Notes: generated by a model from the sequence alone, not told the origin. A DNA stretch of 64,000 nucleotides from an uncultured Pseudomonas sp. (GCF_943846705.1 NZ_OX044366.1:992001-1056000); one strand, 5' to 3'; counted from the first letter of the stretch, positions 43,651 to 52,058 are shown. Numbers and translations are program-made.

Positions 43651-45150
43651 ATGCCTACTCGCCTTTCCCCCCTGCAACAGCACTACCGCAAAGCGGATCG
43701 CATCATGCTGGGTGTGCTCTGGTTGATGTTTGTCTACTCACTCGGCCTCGCGGCCTGGCATGGCACCTGGGGCCAGGCGCTGCTGGTCGGTGGCGGTACG
43801 GCCGTGGTGGTCAGCGTGCTCAACCAGCTGATCAGCGGCCAACGGTTACTGCGCTGCGTGATGGGCGCAGCCTTTATGGTGATGTCGGCGCTGCACATCA
43901 ACCAGTCAGGCGGCATGCTAGAAATGCATTTCGGCATCTTCGTGCTCCTGGCCTTTCTGGTGTATTACCGCGACTGGTTGCCAATCGTGGTCGCCGCCGT
44001 GGTGATTGCCGTGCACCACCTGAGCTTCTTCGCCCTGCAAGCGCAGGGTGTCGAGGTCTTGGTGGTGAAGAATGGCAGCTGGCCGCTGATCTTTCTGCAT
44101 GCGCTGTACGTCGTGGTGGAAAGCGCGATTCTGATCTACCTGGCCCTGCAGACTCACGCGGAAGCCGTCGAAGGTGCCGCGCTGATGCAGGCCGCCGAAA
44201 AACTCACGGAAAACGATGAGCAAATCGACCTCAGCTACCGCAGCACCGCGCAGGGCAAAGTCAGCCAGGGTTTCAACCATTTCCTCGACATCCTCGATGA
44301 GCTGGTCGGTGAAGTAATCAAGGACACCCAAGGCCTGCAACAGATGGGTGACAGCCTGCTGCAGGCCACCGGCCACCTGCGCACCGGGGCTGATCAGCAG
44401 CAAGGTGAAATCATCTACATGAGCTCGGCCATGCTGCAGATGAGCACGGCGATTGATGAGGTGGCCGGGCACGCCGATGGTGCCGCCACCGCCGCACAAA
44501 CCGCCAACCAGCAGGCCGCCGAGGGCAGCCGCTCGGTCAACCATATACGCAGCGAAATCGGCAGGCTGGCCACACAAATCGACGTGACGGAAAGCGAGGT
44601 GCAAGCGCTGGCCACCCAGTCCGAGCAAATCGGCAAAGTGCTGGAAGTGATCCGCTCAATTGCTGAGCAAACCAACTTGCTCGCCCTTAACGCGGCGATT
44701 GAAGCCGCTCGCGCGGGCGAGCATGGCCGTGGCTTTGCCGTGGTAGCGGACGAGGTGCGCAACCTGGCGCAGAAAACCGCGCTGTCCACCGCGGAAATCC
44801 AGCAGATCATCAGCGGCCTGCAACAAGGCAGTCGCCAGGCGGCCAGCGCCATGCAGGCAAGCCGCGAGAGCGTACGCAGTTGCGTGCAGGACAGCCAAGC
44901 CACTGCTGAACTGCTCGGCGCGGTAGCCCATGACATCAGCGCCATCACCCAGATGAACGAGCTGATTGCCGCCGCCACCCACGAGCAAGCCGCCACCAGT
45001 GCGGAAGTCAGCCAGCATCTGCACAGCGTGCAGCAGGTGGCGGAACAAACCCTCGGCGATGCCCAGCAGCTGAATAACGACGGCCAGCAACTCAACCAGC
45101 TAGCCGCACGCCTGAGCAATTTGAGCCGGCGCTTTCGCGTCAGCCGCTAG
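43651..45150 (+). CDS. Methyl-accepting chemotaxis protein with a six-helix membrane sensor
   Basis: A 499-residue chemoreceptor. Residues 17-170 form six membrane helices with no large periplasmic domain; conserved His82, Glu91, His93, His122-His123, His150 and Glu157 lie in or near the helices. A cytoplasmic helical linker follows, then the signalling hairpin (about 330-380, IAEQTNLLALNAAIEAARAG). The tip lacks a C-terminal CheR tether. ATG 43651 is preferred; ATG 43561 is possible but its extension is unlike receptors. The stop overlaps the 3' end of the AraC gene by 11 bases. Confidence 0.9.
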   Translation: MPTRLSPLQQHYRKADRIMLGVLWLMFVYSLGLAAWHGTWGQALLVGGGTAVVVSVLNQLISGQRLLRCVMGAAFMVMSALHINQSGGMLEMHFGIFVLLAFLVYYRDWLPIVVAAVVIAVHHLSFFALQAQGVEVLVVKNGSWPLIFLHALYVVVESAILIYLALQTHAEAVEGAALMQAAEKLTENDEQIDLSYRSTAQGKVSQGFNHFLDILDELVGEVIKDTQGLQQMGDSLLQATGHLRTGADQQQGEIIYMSSAMLQMSTAIDEVAGHADGAATAAQTANQQAAEGSRSVNHIRSEIGRLATQIDVTESEVQALATQSEQIGKVLEVIRSIAEQTNLLALNAAIEAARAGEHGRGFAVVADEVRNLAQKTALSTAEIQQIISGLQQGSRQAASAMQASRESVRSCVQDSQATAELLGAVAHDISAITQMNELIAAATHEQAATSAEVSQHLHSVQQVAEQTLGDAQQLNNDGQQLNQLAARLSNLSRRFRVSR

Positions 45151-46180
45151 TGCGATAACCCTGCGGCGTGTCGCCCCGCCAGCGGCGGAAGGCGCGGTAG
45201 AACGGCGACAACTCGGCAAAGCCGCAGGCGCGGGCCACTTCGCGGATCGCCAAGCCTTGCTCCAGCAGGCTTTGCGCGCGCAGACGGCGCACTTCATCGT
45301 GCAATTGGCGAAAGCTCTGCTGCTGTTCGGCCAGCGCCCGCTGCAATGCGCCTACGCTGAAACCCAGGGCTTTGGCGCAGTTCGGCAGGTCACACAACTG
45401 CACCCCTAGGTTGACCTCCAGCCAGTAACGCACGCGGTTGAGCAGCTGGTTTTCCTGCAGCTCGGCCAGCTCCACTTCGGCCTGCGCCCACAGCACCGCG
45501 AACAACCGTGGGTTAGCGCTGCGCGACGGCCGGCCAAGCCAGGCACGCGGAAAGATCAGCGCATCATGGGCCTGGGCAAAGCGCGGCAGCAGGCCAAACA
45601 AACGTCGATGCTCACTCAGGCGGCGCGGCGCAGGGTGACGGAACTCCACCCCGGACAGCTGAAAACTGCCGTCGTTGTTGATGCTCGCGAGCATCTTCTG
45701 CAGCAGCAGGGCCAGGCACTCCATCTGCTGACGCAGCGAACCGACGCCACGGTAATTCAGGTCAAAAATCAGCCGCGCCTGCTCACCCTCCAGCTCCAGA
45801 CGTGCGGCAAAGCCGCCGGAAAGGATGTGCTGAAAGCGCAGAAAACTCTCCAGCGCCTGGCCCAGATCCCGACTGGCCAACAGCAGATAGCCGACCACAT
45901 CCATCGGCCGCGGCTGCATGGTTTCCGCCAGGTGCAGGCCGATATCCACATCGCCGCTGATACCCGCCAGCGCCTGCCAAAAGCGCGGCGCGTTGTCGTG
46001 GTCTTCACGCGCGTTGAGCAGCGGCGGCGCGAGTACCACGCCCTGATAGGCCTGCCGGTAGGTATCGGTGGGGTCCAGGTGCAACGCCGCCAGCGCCTCA
46101 TAGAGCAAACGGCGCAGGGTCGAAGAATGGGTCAGCATGCTGGCGATGCTGGCGATGCTGTTATGCGGATCGGTGGCCAT
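45140..46180 (-). CDS. AraC-family regulator, probably of hacB
   Basis: A 346-residue regulator of the OruR/QhpR-like group: an N-terminal Arabinose_bd-type domain (about 20-210) and a C-terminal double helix-turn-helix (about 240-342, with EVARACGFAELSPFYRAFRR and the final P-Q-G-Y-R). The start MATDPHNSIA at 46180 follows GGGAG. The frame runs open far upstream, but only because it is antisense to hacB. It diverges from hacB with 108 bases between starts, as PA0306 does from PA0305, and so probably controls it. The inducer is unknown. Confidence 0.88.
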   Translation of the reverse strand: MATDPHNSIASIASMLTHSSTLRRLLYEALAALHLDPTDTYRQAYQGVVLAPPLLNAREDHDNAPRFWQALAGISGDVDIGLHLAETMQPRPMDVVGYLLLASRDLGQALESFLRFQHILSGGFAARLELEGEQARLIFDLNYRGVGSLRQQMECLALLLQKMLASINNDGSFQLSGVEFRHPAPRRLSEHRRLFGLLPRFAQAHDALIFPRAWLGRPSRSANPRLFAVLWAQAEVELAELQENQLLNRVRYWLEVNLGVQLCDLPNCAKALGFSVGALQRALAEQQQSFRQLHDEVRRLRAQSLLEQGLAIREVARACGFAELSPFYRAFRRWRGDTPQGYRTSG

Positions 46181-46288
46181 ACAACTCCCGTTAATTGACC
46201 AAAGACTTTCACTCTTGCTGTATTCGGTCAATGCCTGCACCGCAGCCAGCCCGCACAATGCGCGCAAACCGCTAACAAGGAAGACCCA

Positions 46289-48673
46289 ATGAAACGCACC
46301 CTGACTGCCCTGGCCGTGATAGTTGCCGCCACTGCTGGCGGCGCTTACTGGTACATCGACAGCAAGCAGCCGCAACGTACTGGCGAGCTGCAATTGAGCG
46401 CCCTGCAGGCCGCAGTCACAGTGGATTACGACGAGCGCGGCGTACCGCATATTCAGGCGCAAAATGAAGCCGATATGTACCGCGCCCTCGGCTATGTGCA
46501 CGCCCAGGACCGGTTGTTTCAGATGGAAATTCTGCGCCGCTTGGCGCGTGGCGAGTTGGCCGAGGTTCTCGGCAGCAAGCTGCTCGACACCGACCGCCTG
46601 TTCCGCACCCTGGGCATCCGCGAACATGCCGACCGTTACGCGGCAAAACTGGACATGAGCACCCCGGCGAGCAAAGCACTGCTGGCCTACCTGGACGGCA
46701 TCAACCACTACCAGGCCAACCATCCGGCCCCGCTTGAGTTCGACGTGCTGGGCATCAAAAAGCGCCCCTTCACCGCTGCCGACACCCTCAGCGTCGCCGG
46801 TTATATGGCCTACAGCTTCGCCGCCGCCTTCCGCACCGAGCCAGTGCTGACGCATATCCGCGACCAACTGGGCGCGGACTACCTCAAGGTCTTCGACCTC
46901 GACTGGCACCCGCAGGGCGTGGTTGGGCAGAACCTCGCCGCCGGCGACTGGCAAGACCTCAACGCCATCGCCAAGCTCAGCCTGGCCGCCCTGGAAGATG
47001 CCGGCCTGCCGCAATTCGAAGGCAGCAACGCCTGGGCCGTTGCCGGCAGCCGCACCGCCAGCGGCAAACCGCTGCTGGCCGGCGACCCGCATATCCGCTT
47101 CGCCGTACCGTCGGTGTGGTACGAAGCCAACCTCAGCTACCCCGGTTTCAGCCTGTATGGCCACCACCAGGCGCTCAACCCGGTCGCCTCGCTGGGGCAT
47201 AACCGCGAGTTCGCCTGGAGCATCACCATGTTCCAGAATGACGACCTCGACCTGATCGCCGAAAAGACCAACCCGGACAACCCCAGTCAGGTCTGGTATC
47301 GCGGCCAGTGGGTCGAACTGCACAGCCGCGAAGAGCAGATCAAGGTTAAGGATGCCGACCCCGTCAGCCTGACCATTCGCCGCTCGCCGCACGGCCCGAT
47401 CATCAACAGCGCCTTGGGCGAAACCGCCGGTAGCACACCGATTGCCATGTGGTGGGCGTTCCTCGAAACCGACAACCCGATTCTCGACGGCTTCTACCAA
47501 CTCAACCGCGCCAACAGCCTGGAAGCAGCGCGCAGCGCCGTGGCAAACATCGAAGCGCCGGGCCTGAACATTGTCTGGGCCAATGCCACTGGCGATATCG
47601 GCTGGTGGGCGGCGGCGAAACTGCCGCGCCGCCCGGCCGGGGTCAACCCAAGCTTTATCCTCGACGGTGCCAGCGGCGAAGCCGACAAAGACGGTTACTA
47701 CCCCTTCAGCGCCAACCCGCAGGAAGAGAACCCGGCGCGTGGCTATATCGTCTCGGCCAACTACCAGCCCGTATCGCCCACCGGTATGGCCATCCCCGGC
47801 TACTACAACCTGCCCGACCGTGGCCAACGCCTGAATCAGCGCCTTAGCGACAGCAGCGTGAAGTGGGACCTGAACAACAGCCAGGCGCTGCAACTGGAAC
47901 CCGGCACCGGCTACCCGCAGCGCCTGCTCGCCCCGCTGGCTGCCGACCTACGCGCCGCCGCTGGCGATGCCGAAGAGCAAGCGCTGGTCGAGCAACTGCT
48001 CAGCTGGGATGGCCAGCACAGCCTCGACAGCACGGCCGCCACGCTATTCAACCAACTGGTTTACCAGTTAACCCGCGCAGCCATGGCCGATGAACTGAGC
48101 GAAGCCTTCTTCAACAACCTGCTGCAAACCCGGGTACTCGACAGCGCCCTGCCGCGCCTGGTCGCCGATGCCCACTCGCCGTGGTGGGACAAGCGCGGCA
48201 GCGACGCCGTGGAAAGCCGCGCGGATACGGTCAAAGCCGCCTGGCAAGCCAGCCTCGCTCACCTGCGCAGCTCCCTGGGTAATGACTCAGCCAAGTGGGC
48301 CTGGCGCAACGTCCACACCCTTACCCACAACCACCCGCTGGGCCAGCAGCAGCCGCTGGATAAGCTGTTCAACGTCGGCCCGTTCGCCGCACCGGGCGGC
48401 CATGAAACGCCGAACAACCTCTCGCAACCCATCGGCCCCGCGCCTTGGTCCGTAGTCTACGGCCCCTCGACCCGCCGCTTGATTGATCTGGCCGACGCCA
48501 GCACGGCCTTGGGCATAAACCCGGTCGGGCAAAGTGGCGTGCTGTTCGACGCGCATTACCAGGACCAGGCCGAAGGCTATATGCGCGGTGAGTACGTGCC
48601 GATGCACCTGGATGCTGAGGCGATTAAAGCCAATAGCCGCAGCCAGTTAGTACTGCAACCACGCGCGGACTAA
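46289..48673 (+). CDS. hacB: HacB-type acyl-homoserine-lactone acylase (penicillin acylase family)
   Basis: A 794-residue precursor of the Ntn-hydrolase penicillin acylase family. An N-terminal signal or anchor (about 1-22) leads to an alpha chain; self-cleavage should expose Ser246 in FEGSNAWAVAGS, the nucleophile of the beta chain. Downstream residues include HHQALNPVASLGHNREFAWS, W-A-N-A-T-G-D-I-G-W and a late N-N-L-S-Q-P-I-G. Such enzymes cleave the amide of N-acyl-homoserine lactones. Length and place (next to an AraC gene and close to spuH) fit HacB (PA0305) better than QuiP (about 847) or PvdQ. Confidence 0.88.
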   Translation: MKRTLTALAVIVAATAGGAYWYIDSKQPQRTGELQLSALQAAVTVDYDERGVPHIQAQNEADMYRALGYVHAQDRLFQMEILRRLARGELAEVLGSKLLDTDRLFRTLGIREHADRYAAKLDMSTPASKALLAYLDGINHYQANHPAPLEFDVLGIKKRPFTAADTLSVAGYMAYSFAAAFRTEPVLTHIRDQLGADYLKVFDLDWHPQGVVGQNLAAGDWQDLNAIAKLSLAALEDAGLPQFEGSNAWAVAGSRTASGKPLLAGDPHIRFAVPSVWYEANLSYPGFSLYGHHQALNPVASLGHNREFAWSITMFQNDDLDLIAEKTNPDNPSQVWYRGQWVELHSREEQIKVKDADPVSLTIRRSPHGPIINSALGETAGSTPIAMWWAFLETDNPILDGFYQLNRANSLEAARSAVANIEAPGLNIVWANATGDIGWWAAAKLPRRPAGVNPSFILDGASGEADKDGYYPFSANPQEENPARGYIVSANYQPVSPTGMAIPGYYNLPDRGQRLNQRLSDSSVKWDLNNSQALQLEPGTGYPQRLLAPLAADLRAAAGDAEEQALVEQLLSWDGQHSLDSTAATLFNQLVYQLTRAAMADELSEAFFNNLLQTRVLDSALPRLVADAHSPWWDKRGSDAVESRADTVKAAWQASLAHLRSSLGNDSAKWAWRNVHTLTHNHPLGQQQPLDKLFNVGPFAAPGGHETPNNLSQPIGPAPWSVVYGPSTRRLIDLADASTALGINPVGQSGVLFDAHYQDQAEGYMRGEYVPMHLDAEAIKANSRSQLVLQPRAD

Positions 48674-48841
48674 AGCGCTTTACCCACTCGGCGTAGACAG
48701 CCTCAATGCGGATGGCATAGCTTCGTACACAAATTGGCTGGTGCACTTGATCCAGCCGCTTAGGCTTGCGTCCTGCATATCGCGTTTATCCCGACCGCAT
48801 TCAAGCGAGACTAGGGCTTAGCTGACAGCAAGGAAGCTTAT

Positions 48842-48879
48842 GCGACACGCTTCGCGACAGACCGCGACACACGTGTCGC
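48842..48879. repeat. Cluster of GCGACAC repeats upstream of the AT-rich gene
   Basis: GCGACAC at 48842, GCGACAG at 48854, GCGACAC at 48864 and the inverse GTGTCGC at 48873 lie within 38 bases, the last two forming a 7-base dyad with a 2-base gap around the palindrome ACACGTGT. Just after it CCTAA-7 bases-TTAGG forms another dyad. This 244-base spacer (48674-48917) has no gene; the repeats may be operators or a recombination remnant. Confidence 0.5.
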
Positions 48880-48917
48880 CTAATTAATAGTTAGGTTCCC
48901 CTTACAAAGGTGCTCTA

Positions 48918-49994
48918 TTGACTTCCGCATCAAAAAACAAAAAAGGAAGATTCCTGCCAAGCACCTTTGATAATGCTCATGATTTGTGCTTTTCCATACA
49001 TGATGTAATGGTGCAAATCTTAGTATCAGGTGAAGAAGGAAATTTTTTTACCACGAGAGTTGAATTAAAGAGCGATGAAGAACATAAATCTCTTGTAGAC
49101 GCCGATGATATTTTTTCATGGCTCGAAAAAGAAAATCGTCTAAATGATCGAGCAAATATATTAAAGACCACGATATTGCCCGCAGTTCTATCAGACATGA
49201 TGCATTGTGTATTTGAGTGCCTAGAAAACTCCAGAAAAGCCAAACTAGGGATCTCTTTTATGCTCATACGAAAGCCACTACAGGAAAGTCTTTATTTACT
49301 TGAATCAATAGTGCTCGATGAATTAAATTTCTCAGAAACATTAGCGGCAGATCCGCTGAAGCTTAGGTCGCAAAATGCAGGCGGGGTTTCAGGTCATGCC
49401 ACGCGCATTAACAATGTTCTCGGTATTATTGGCGAATCATCTCGGTTAGATGCCGAATATATAGCACAGCTCAGATATGACAAAAGCAGCGGCGATAGTT
49501 TTGACGGCGTGTGCAATCACGCCATGCATTTATTTACTGAGCACAAAGCGATTCGTACTGAGCAACTAAATATTAATTTTATTTTTTCTGGCTGGAGCCA
49601 AAAAATCACACAGTGGAACTATCTATATAGTCGGCTTCCATATTTACTTTTCTATACCCACAAGATCGTAGAGCACATTGTGGCAAGTATCGCCCCAACT
49701 AGCCAAGACTATCTGGACGACATTCAACGGCGATTAGCATCTTCGATTATGCTGTGGTGGAAACATGTTGATGCCCGCTACAAATGTGACCAACTAAGTA
49801 TCTTTGTTAAAGAAACTGAGCACTGGCTAAACTCACACTGCGTTTCGTCTGGCTATCGACTACCAAACGACAGAGATTTACTCCGTATGATCACAACCGG
49901 TGCGTATCCAAGTGAAAATCTCACATCACTCAAAAAACGAAATCTTAAATATAAATTTCACGCATTCATTAATAAAGTAATGGCTAACCATTAG
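48918..49994 (+). CDS. AT-rich orphan gene, 358-residue protein of unknown family
   Basis: A predicted cytoplasmic, mostly helical protein of 358 residues with no signal peptide or membrane helix and no domain I recognise. The start is a TTG at 48918, 5 bases after AAAGGTG; the next in-frame ATG is about 30 codons in. Conserved-looking stretches are IRKPLQESLYLLES, YDKSSGDSFDGVCNHAMHLF and FSGWSQKITQWNYLYSRLPYLL. Codon use is AT-rich and unlike all neighbours, pointing to horizontal transfer. A helical HEPN- or DUF5677-like defence or effector fold is conceivable, but the usual R-x4-6-H motif is not evident. Confidence 0.75.
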   Translation: MTSASKNKKGRFLPSTFDNAHDLCFSIHDVMVQILVSGEEGNFFTTRVELKSDEEHKSLVDADDIFSWLEKENRLNDRANILKTTILPAVLSDMMHCVFECLENSRKAKLGISFMLIRKPLQESLYLLESIVLDELNFSETLAADPLKLRSQNAGGVSGHATRINNVLGIIGESSRLDAEYIAQLRYDKSSGDSFDGVCNHAMHLFTEHKAIRTEQLNINFIFSGWSQKITQWNYLYSRLPYLLFYTHKIVEHIVASIAPTSQDYLDDIQRRLASSIMLWWKHVDARYKCDQLSIFVKETEHWLNSHCVSSGYRLPNDRDLLRMITTGAYPSENLTSLKKRNLKYKFHAFINKVMANH

Positions 49995-50101
49995 CCTAAT
50001 AAGTGTATATGAACTCTCGCCACAAGTAGTGAGCAAAGCTTTGTTTTTGCACTTGTCGTCAGCGGTTGCATTCGTATATCCGGCCTATTTTTGGCTTTAC
50101 C

Positions 50102-50141
50102 GCCCTGGCCACTCTGTAGTTCGCGCAGTGGTGGCCAGGGC
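50102..50141. repeat. 11-bp perfect inverted repeat in the islet
   Basis: GCCCTGGCCAC (50102-50112) and GTGGCCAGGGC (50131-50141) with an 18-base loop, downstream of the AT-rich gene. No T-run follows. It may be a hairpin end of that transcript or a recombination half-site. Confidence 0.5.
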
Positions 50142-50240
50142 TCAATCGATCACGAAGATCATGATTGCTATCCGCCGCCCAGCCTTATTCTTTCGACTAC
50201 ACTCATCACGCACATCAGCAATCTAAACAAGGAGATGTCT

Positions 50241-50573
50241 ATGGCTGGTTGGTATGAATTGACGAATAGCAGTGACGGGCAGTTCCGCTTTGTGCTTAAA
50301 GCGGGCAATGCGGAGACCATCCTCACAAGCGAGCTGTATAAGTCGAGAGCAAGCGCCGAGAACGGTATTGCCTCGGTGCAAAAGAACTGTCAGGCCGATG
50401 AGCGTTACGATAGAAAAGAGTCGGCAAACCATAAGGCGTACTTTAATTTAAAGGCGGCTAACCATCAGATTATTGGCTCCAGCCAAATGTATGCGACTGC
50501 GGCGTCTCGTGATAAGGGCATTGAGTCCGTAAAAAATAACGGTACGTCGGAAACAATCAAAGACCTGACATAA
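50241..50573 (+). CDS. YegP/DUF1508 family small protein
   Basis: A 110-residue protein with two DUF1508 repeats: MAGWYELTNSSDGQFRFVLK through GIASVQ, and AYFNLKAANHQIIGSSQMY through GIESVK. DUF1508 proteins (E. coli YegP) are small, highly expressed, of unknown function. AAGGAG stands 6 bases before the ATG at 50241; the ATG at 50235 is too close to it. A terminator hairpin follows. Confidence 0.88.
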   Translation: MAGWYELTNSSDGQFRFVLKAGNAETILTSELYKSRASAENGIASVQKNCQADERYDRKESANHKAYFNLKAANHQIIGSSQMYATAASRDKGIESVKNNGTSETIKDLT

Positions 50574-50593
50574 GCCATCGGCGCTTATGCCCT

Positions 50594-50629
50594 GCCGGAC
50601 ACTGCGGCGCCTGCTCTGCAGTGTCCGGC
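50594..50629 (+). terminator. Terminator after the DUF1508 gene
   Basis: A perfect 12-bp stem GCCGGACACTGC / GCAGTGTCCGGC with a 12-base loop, followed by a short TTT, 20 bases after the stop. Confidence 0.75.
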
Positions 50630-50718
50630 TTTACCGCCGCTCTCCGGCACGGGCCAAAGCCCGGCGCTTGACCTAAACTCCAGGCACCGCTCGCACGCCA
50701 GCACTGGAGGCCCCTGCC

Positions 50719-50961
50719 ATGTCACTCGCTCAACTCACTGCGTTTTTCGGTTGGTGTACTTTTATCAACATCGCTGTGTTCGGCATCACCTCACTCATAC
50801 TGATGCTTGGCCGAGGGCCTATTTCAGCTATGCATAGTCGCCTTATGGGTGTAACTAAAAACCAGCTGCCATATTTATATTTTCAGTACCTGGCTTTTTA
50901 CAAAGTCATCTTTCTTGTATTTAACCTCGCGCCTTATATCGCGTTAAAAATTATCGCTTAA
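50719..50961 (+). CDS. Small two-helix membrane protein (DUF6868-like)
   Basis: An 80-residue protein (MSLAQLTAFFGWCTFINIAV) with two membrane helices (about 5-29 and 51-78) joined by a basic loop containing GVTKNQLPYLYFQYLAFYK. It resembles the DUF6868 family of unknown function. Its upstream region has CTGGAGGCCCCTGCC as a ribosome site. Base use is more AT-rich than the core genes. Confidence 0.75.
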   Translation: MSLAQLTAFFGWCTFINIAVFGITSLILMLGRGPISAMHSRLMGVTKNQLPYLYFQYLAFYKVIFLVFNLAPYIALKIIA

Positions 50962-51080
50962 TCCTTTTACGGTAAGTAATAGCGGTGGTGGGTGATGCAA
51001 GCCGCCGGTTAGGCTCTACACAGTAACGCTCACCTCATAACCTACGAGTTATGGGGTATGTCAGTTATCAGGGAGGGAAC

Positions 51081-51419
51081 ATGTACGAAAGTAAAAGCAG
51101 CCTTTTAATCGACAAAAAAGCCTTCCGGCGGCGGGTTGGCCTGCATGTGCTGGTCGCCTTTACACTGGTCGTGCTGACGTTAATGCTGGGCATCGCCGGG
51201 CATGTTTATTTTGACGACATGGCGCTGGATGCGGCGCTGGTGGCGTCGATTACCTTAACCAGTGGGCTGGGTTTGTCGGTTATTCCAGAGTCTACGGCTG
51301 GAAAGCTGTTCACCAGTCTTTTCGGGATTTTCTCTGGCTATGTCTACATTGCCACCAGCACTATCGTGATAGCCCCCATCCTGCATCGGCTGTTGCATAA
51401 ATTTCATCTGGATCAATAG
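51081..51419 (+). CDS. Small membrane protein resembling a two-helix K+ channel pore
   Basis: A 112-residue protein (MYESKSSLLIDKKAFRRR) with a first helix (about 20-40), a re-entrant-like stretch SITLTSGLGLSVIPESTAGK and a second helix (about 83-106). The order helix, pore loop, P-x-T-x-x-G-K, F-x-x-x-F-G-I, helix is the ion_trans_2 layout, but the filter reads GLGLS instead of GYGD. The start at 51081 follows GGGAGGGAAC. Whether it conducts ions is unknown. Confidence 0.7.
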   Translation: MYESKSSLLIDKKAFRRRVGLHVLVAFTLVVLTLMLGIAGHVYFDDMALDAALVASITLTSGLGLSVIPESTAGKLFTSLFGIFSGYVYIATSTIVIAPILHRLLHKFHLDQ

Positions 51420-51489
51420 CCCATACAGACCCAAAGACCGCCTGTGGCACACGGCCTTCACTCGATGTTCACGCGCTCAAGGAAACCCC

Positions 51490-51942
51490 ATGAAAACCAT
51501 CAAGCTCCTTGCCACCCTCGCCCTGTTTGCGTTGTTTAGCCATGCACAAGCGGCTGACGGCCTGATTGCGCTCAAGAGCCCCCATGCCGCGAAAGCGACC
51601 ATGGACAAGTTCGAGGCCATCGTTAAGGCCAAGGGTTTGCACGTCTTCGCGCGCATTGACCATGCCGCCGGGGCAGCCAAGGTCGGCAAGACGCTGCGGC
51701 CCACCGAGGTTCTGTTGTTTGGTAATCCGCAGGGCGGCACCGCCTTTATGCAGTGCGCACAATCGGTGGGTATTGACCTGCCACTGAAGGCTCTGGTCTG
51801 GGAAGACGCCTCAGCGCAGGTATGGCTGGGCTACAACGACCCCGAGTTTTTGGCGCAGCGCCATGCACTAGCCGATTGCCCCGTAACACAGACGCTGCAA
51901 AAAGCCTTGGCTGGCTTCGCCGCAGCGGCTGTAGCCCCTTAA
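51490..51942 (+). CDS. Exported DUF302 protein
   Basis: A 150-residue precursor with signal peptide MKTIKLLATLALFALFSHAQA. The mature protein is a DUF302 domain (EAIVKAKGLHVFARIDHAAG, TEVLLFGNPQGGTAFMQCAQ, LPLKALVWEDASAQVWLGYN). The family is found in small exported proteins of unknown function. AAGGAAACCCC precedes the ATG. It closes the islet; the spu terminator lies about 115 bases further on. Confidence 0.88.
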   Translation: MKTIKLLATLALFALFSHAQAADGLIALKSPHAAKATMDKFEAIVKAKGLHVFARIDHAAGAAKVGKTLRPTEVLLFGNPQGGTAFMQCAQSVGIDLPLKALVWEDASAQVWLGYNDPEFLAQRHALADCPVTQTLQKALAGFAAAAVAP

Positions 51943-52058
51943 CAGGGCGCACTTCGCGGGTCGTTTATGCGGGCAATACAGCTGAGCGCTCGCTGAAATG
52001 GTTAGCCCGAGCAGCCGCTGGCAGACGACGTTAGCCGCTGCCGAACAGGCGAAGCAGA

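Noticed and set aside
46127..46160. Tandem GATGCTGGC units at the start of the AraC gene
   Set aside because: Only about three short copies inside coding sequence, encoding A-S-I-A-S-M; no sign of a functional repeat.
46181..47893. A very long minus-strand open frame extending the AraC gene through hacB to 917 codons
   Set aside because: The extension is exactly antisense to the acylase gene, has no ribosome site and no regulator-like sequence; it arises from GC-rich codon use.
46289..48673. Calling the acylase QuiP or PvdQ
   Set aside because: Length (794) and position next to the AraC gene and near spuH fit HacB; QuiP is longer and lies elsewhere, and PvdQ is linked to pyoverdine genes.
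48842..48879. CRISPR-like array
   Set aside because: Repeat units are only 7 bases at 10-12-base spacing; no spacers and no cas genes.
48880..48900. Possible integron attC site (GTTAGGT matches the GTTRRRY core) before the AT-rich gene
   Set aside because: No matching RYYYAAC inverse core or attC-type palindrome is present upstream, and no similar site follows the gene; no integrase is nearby.
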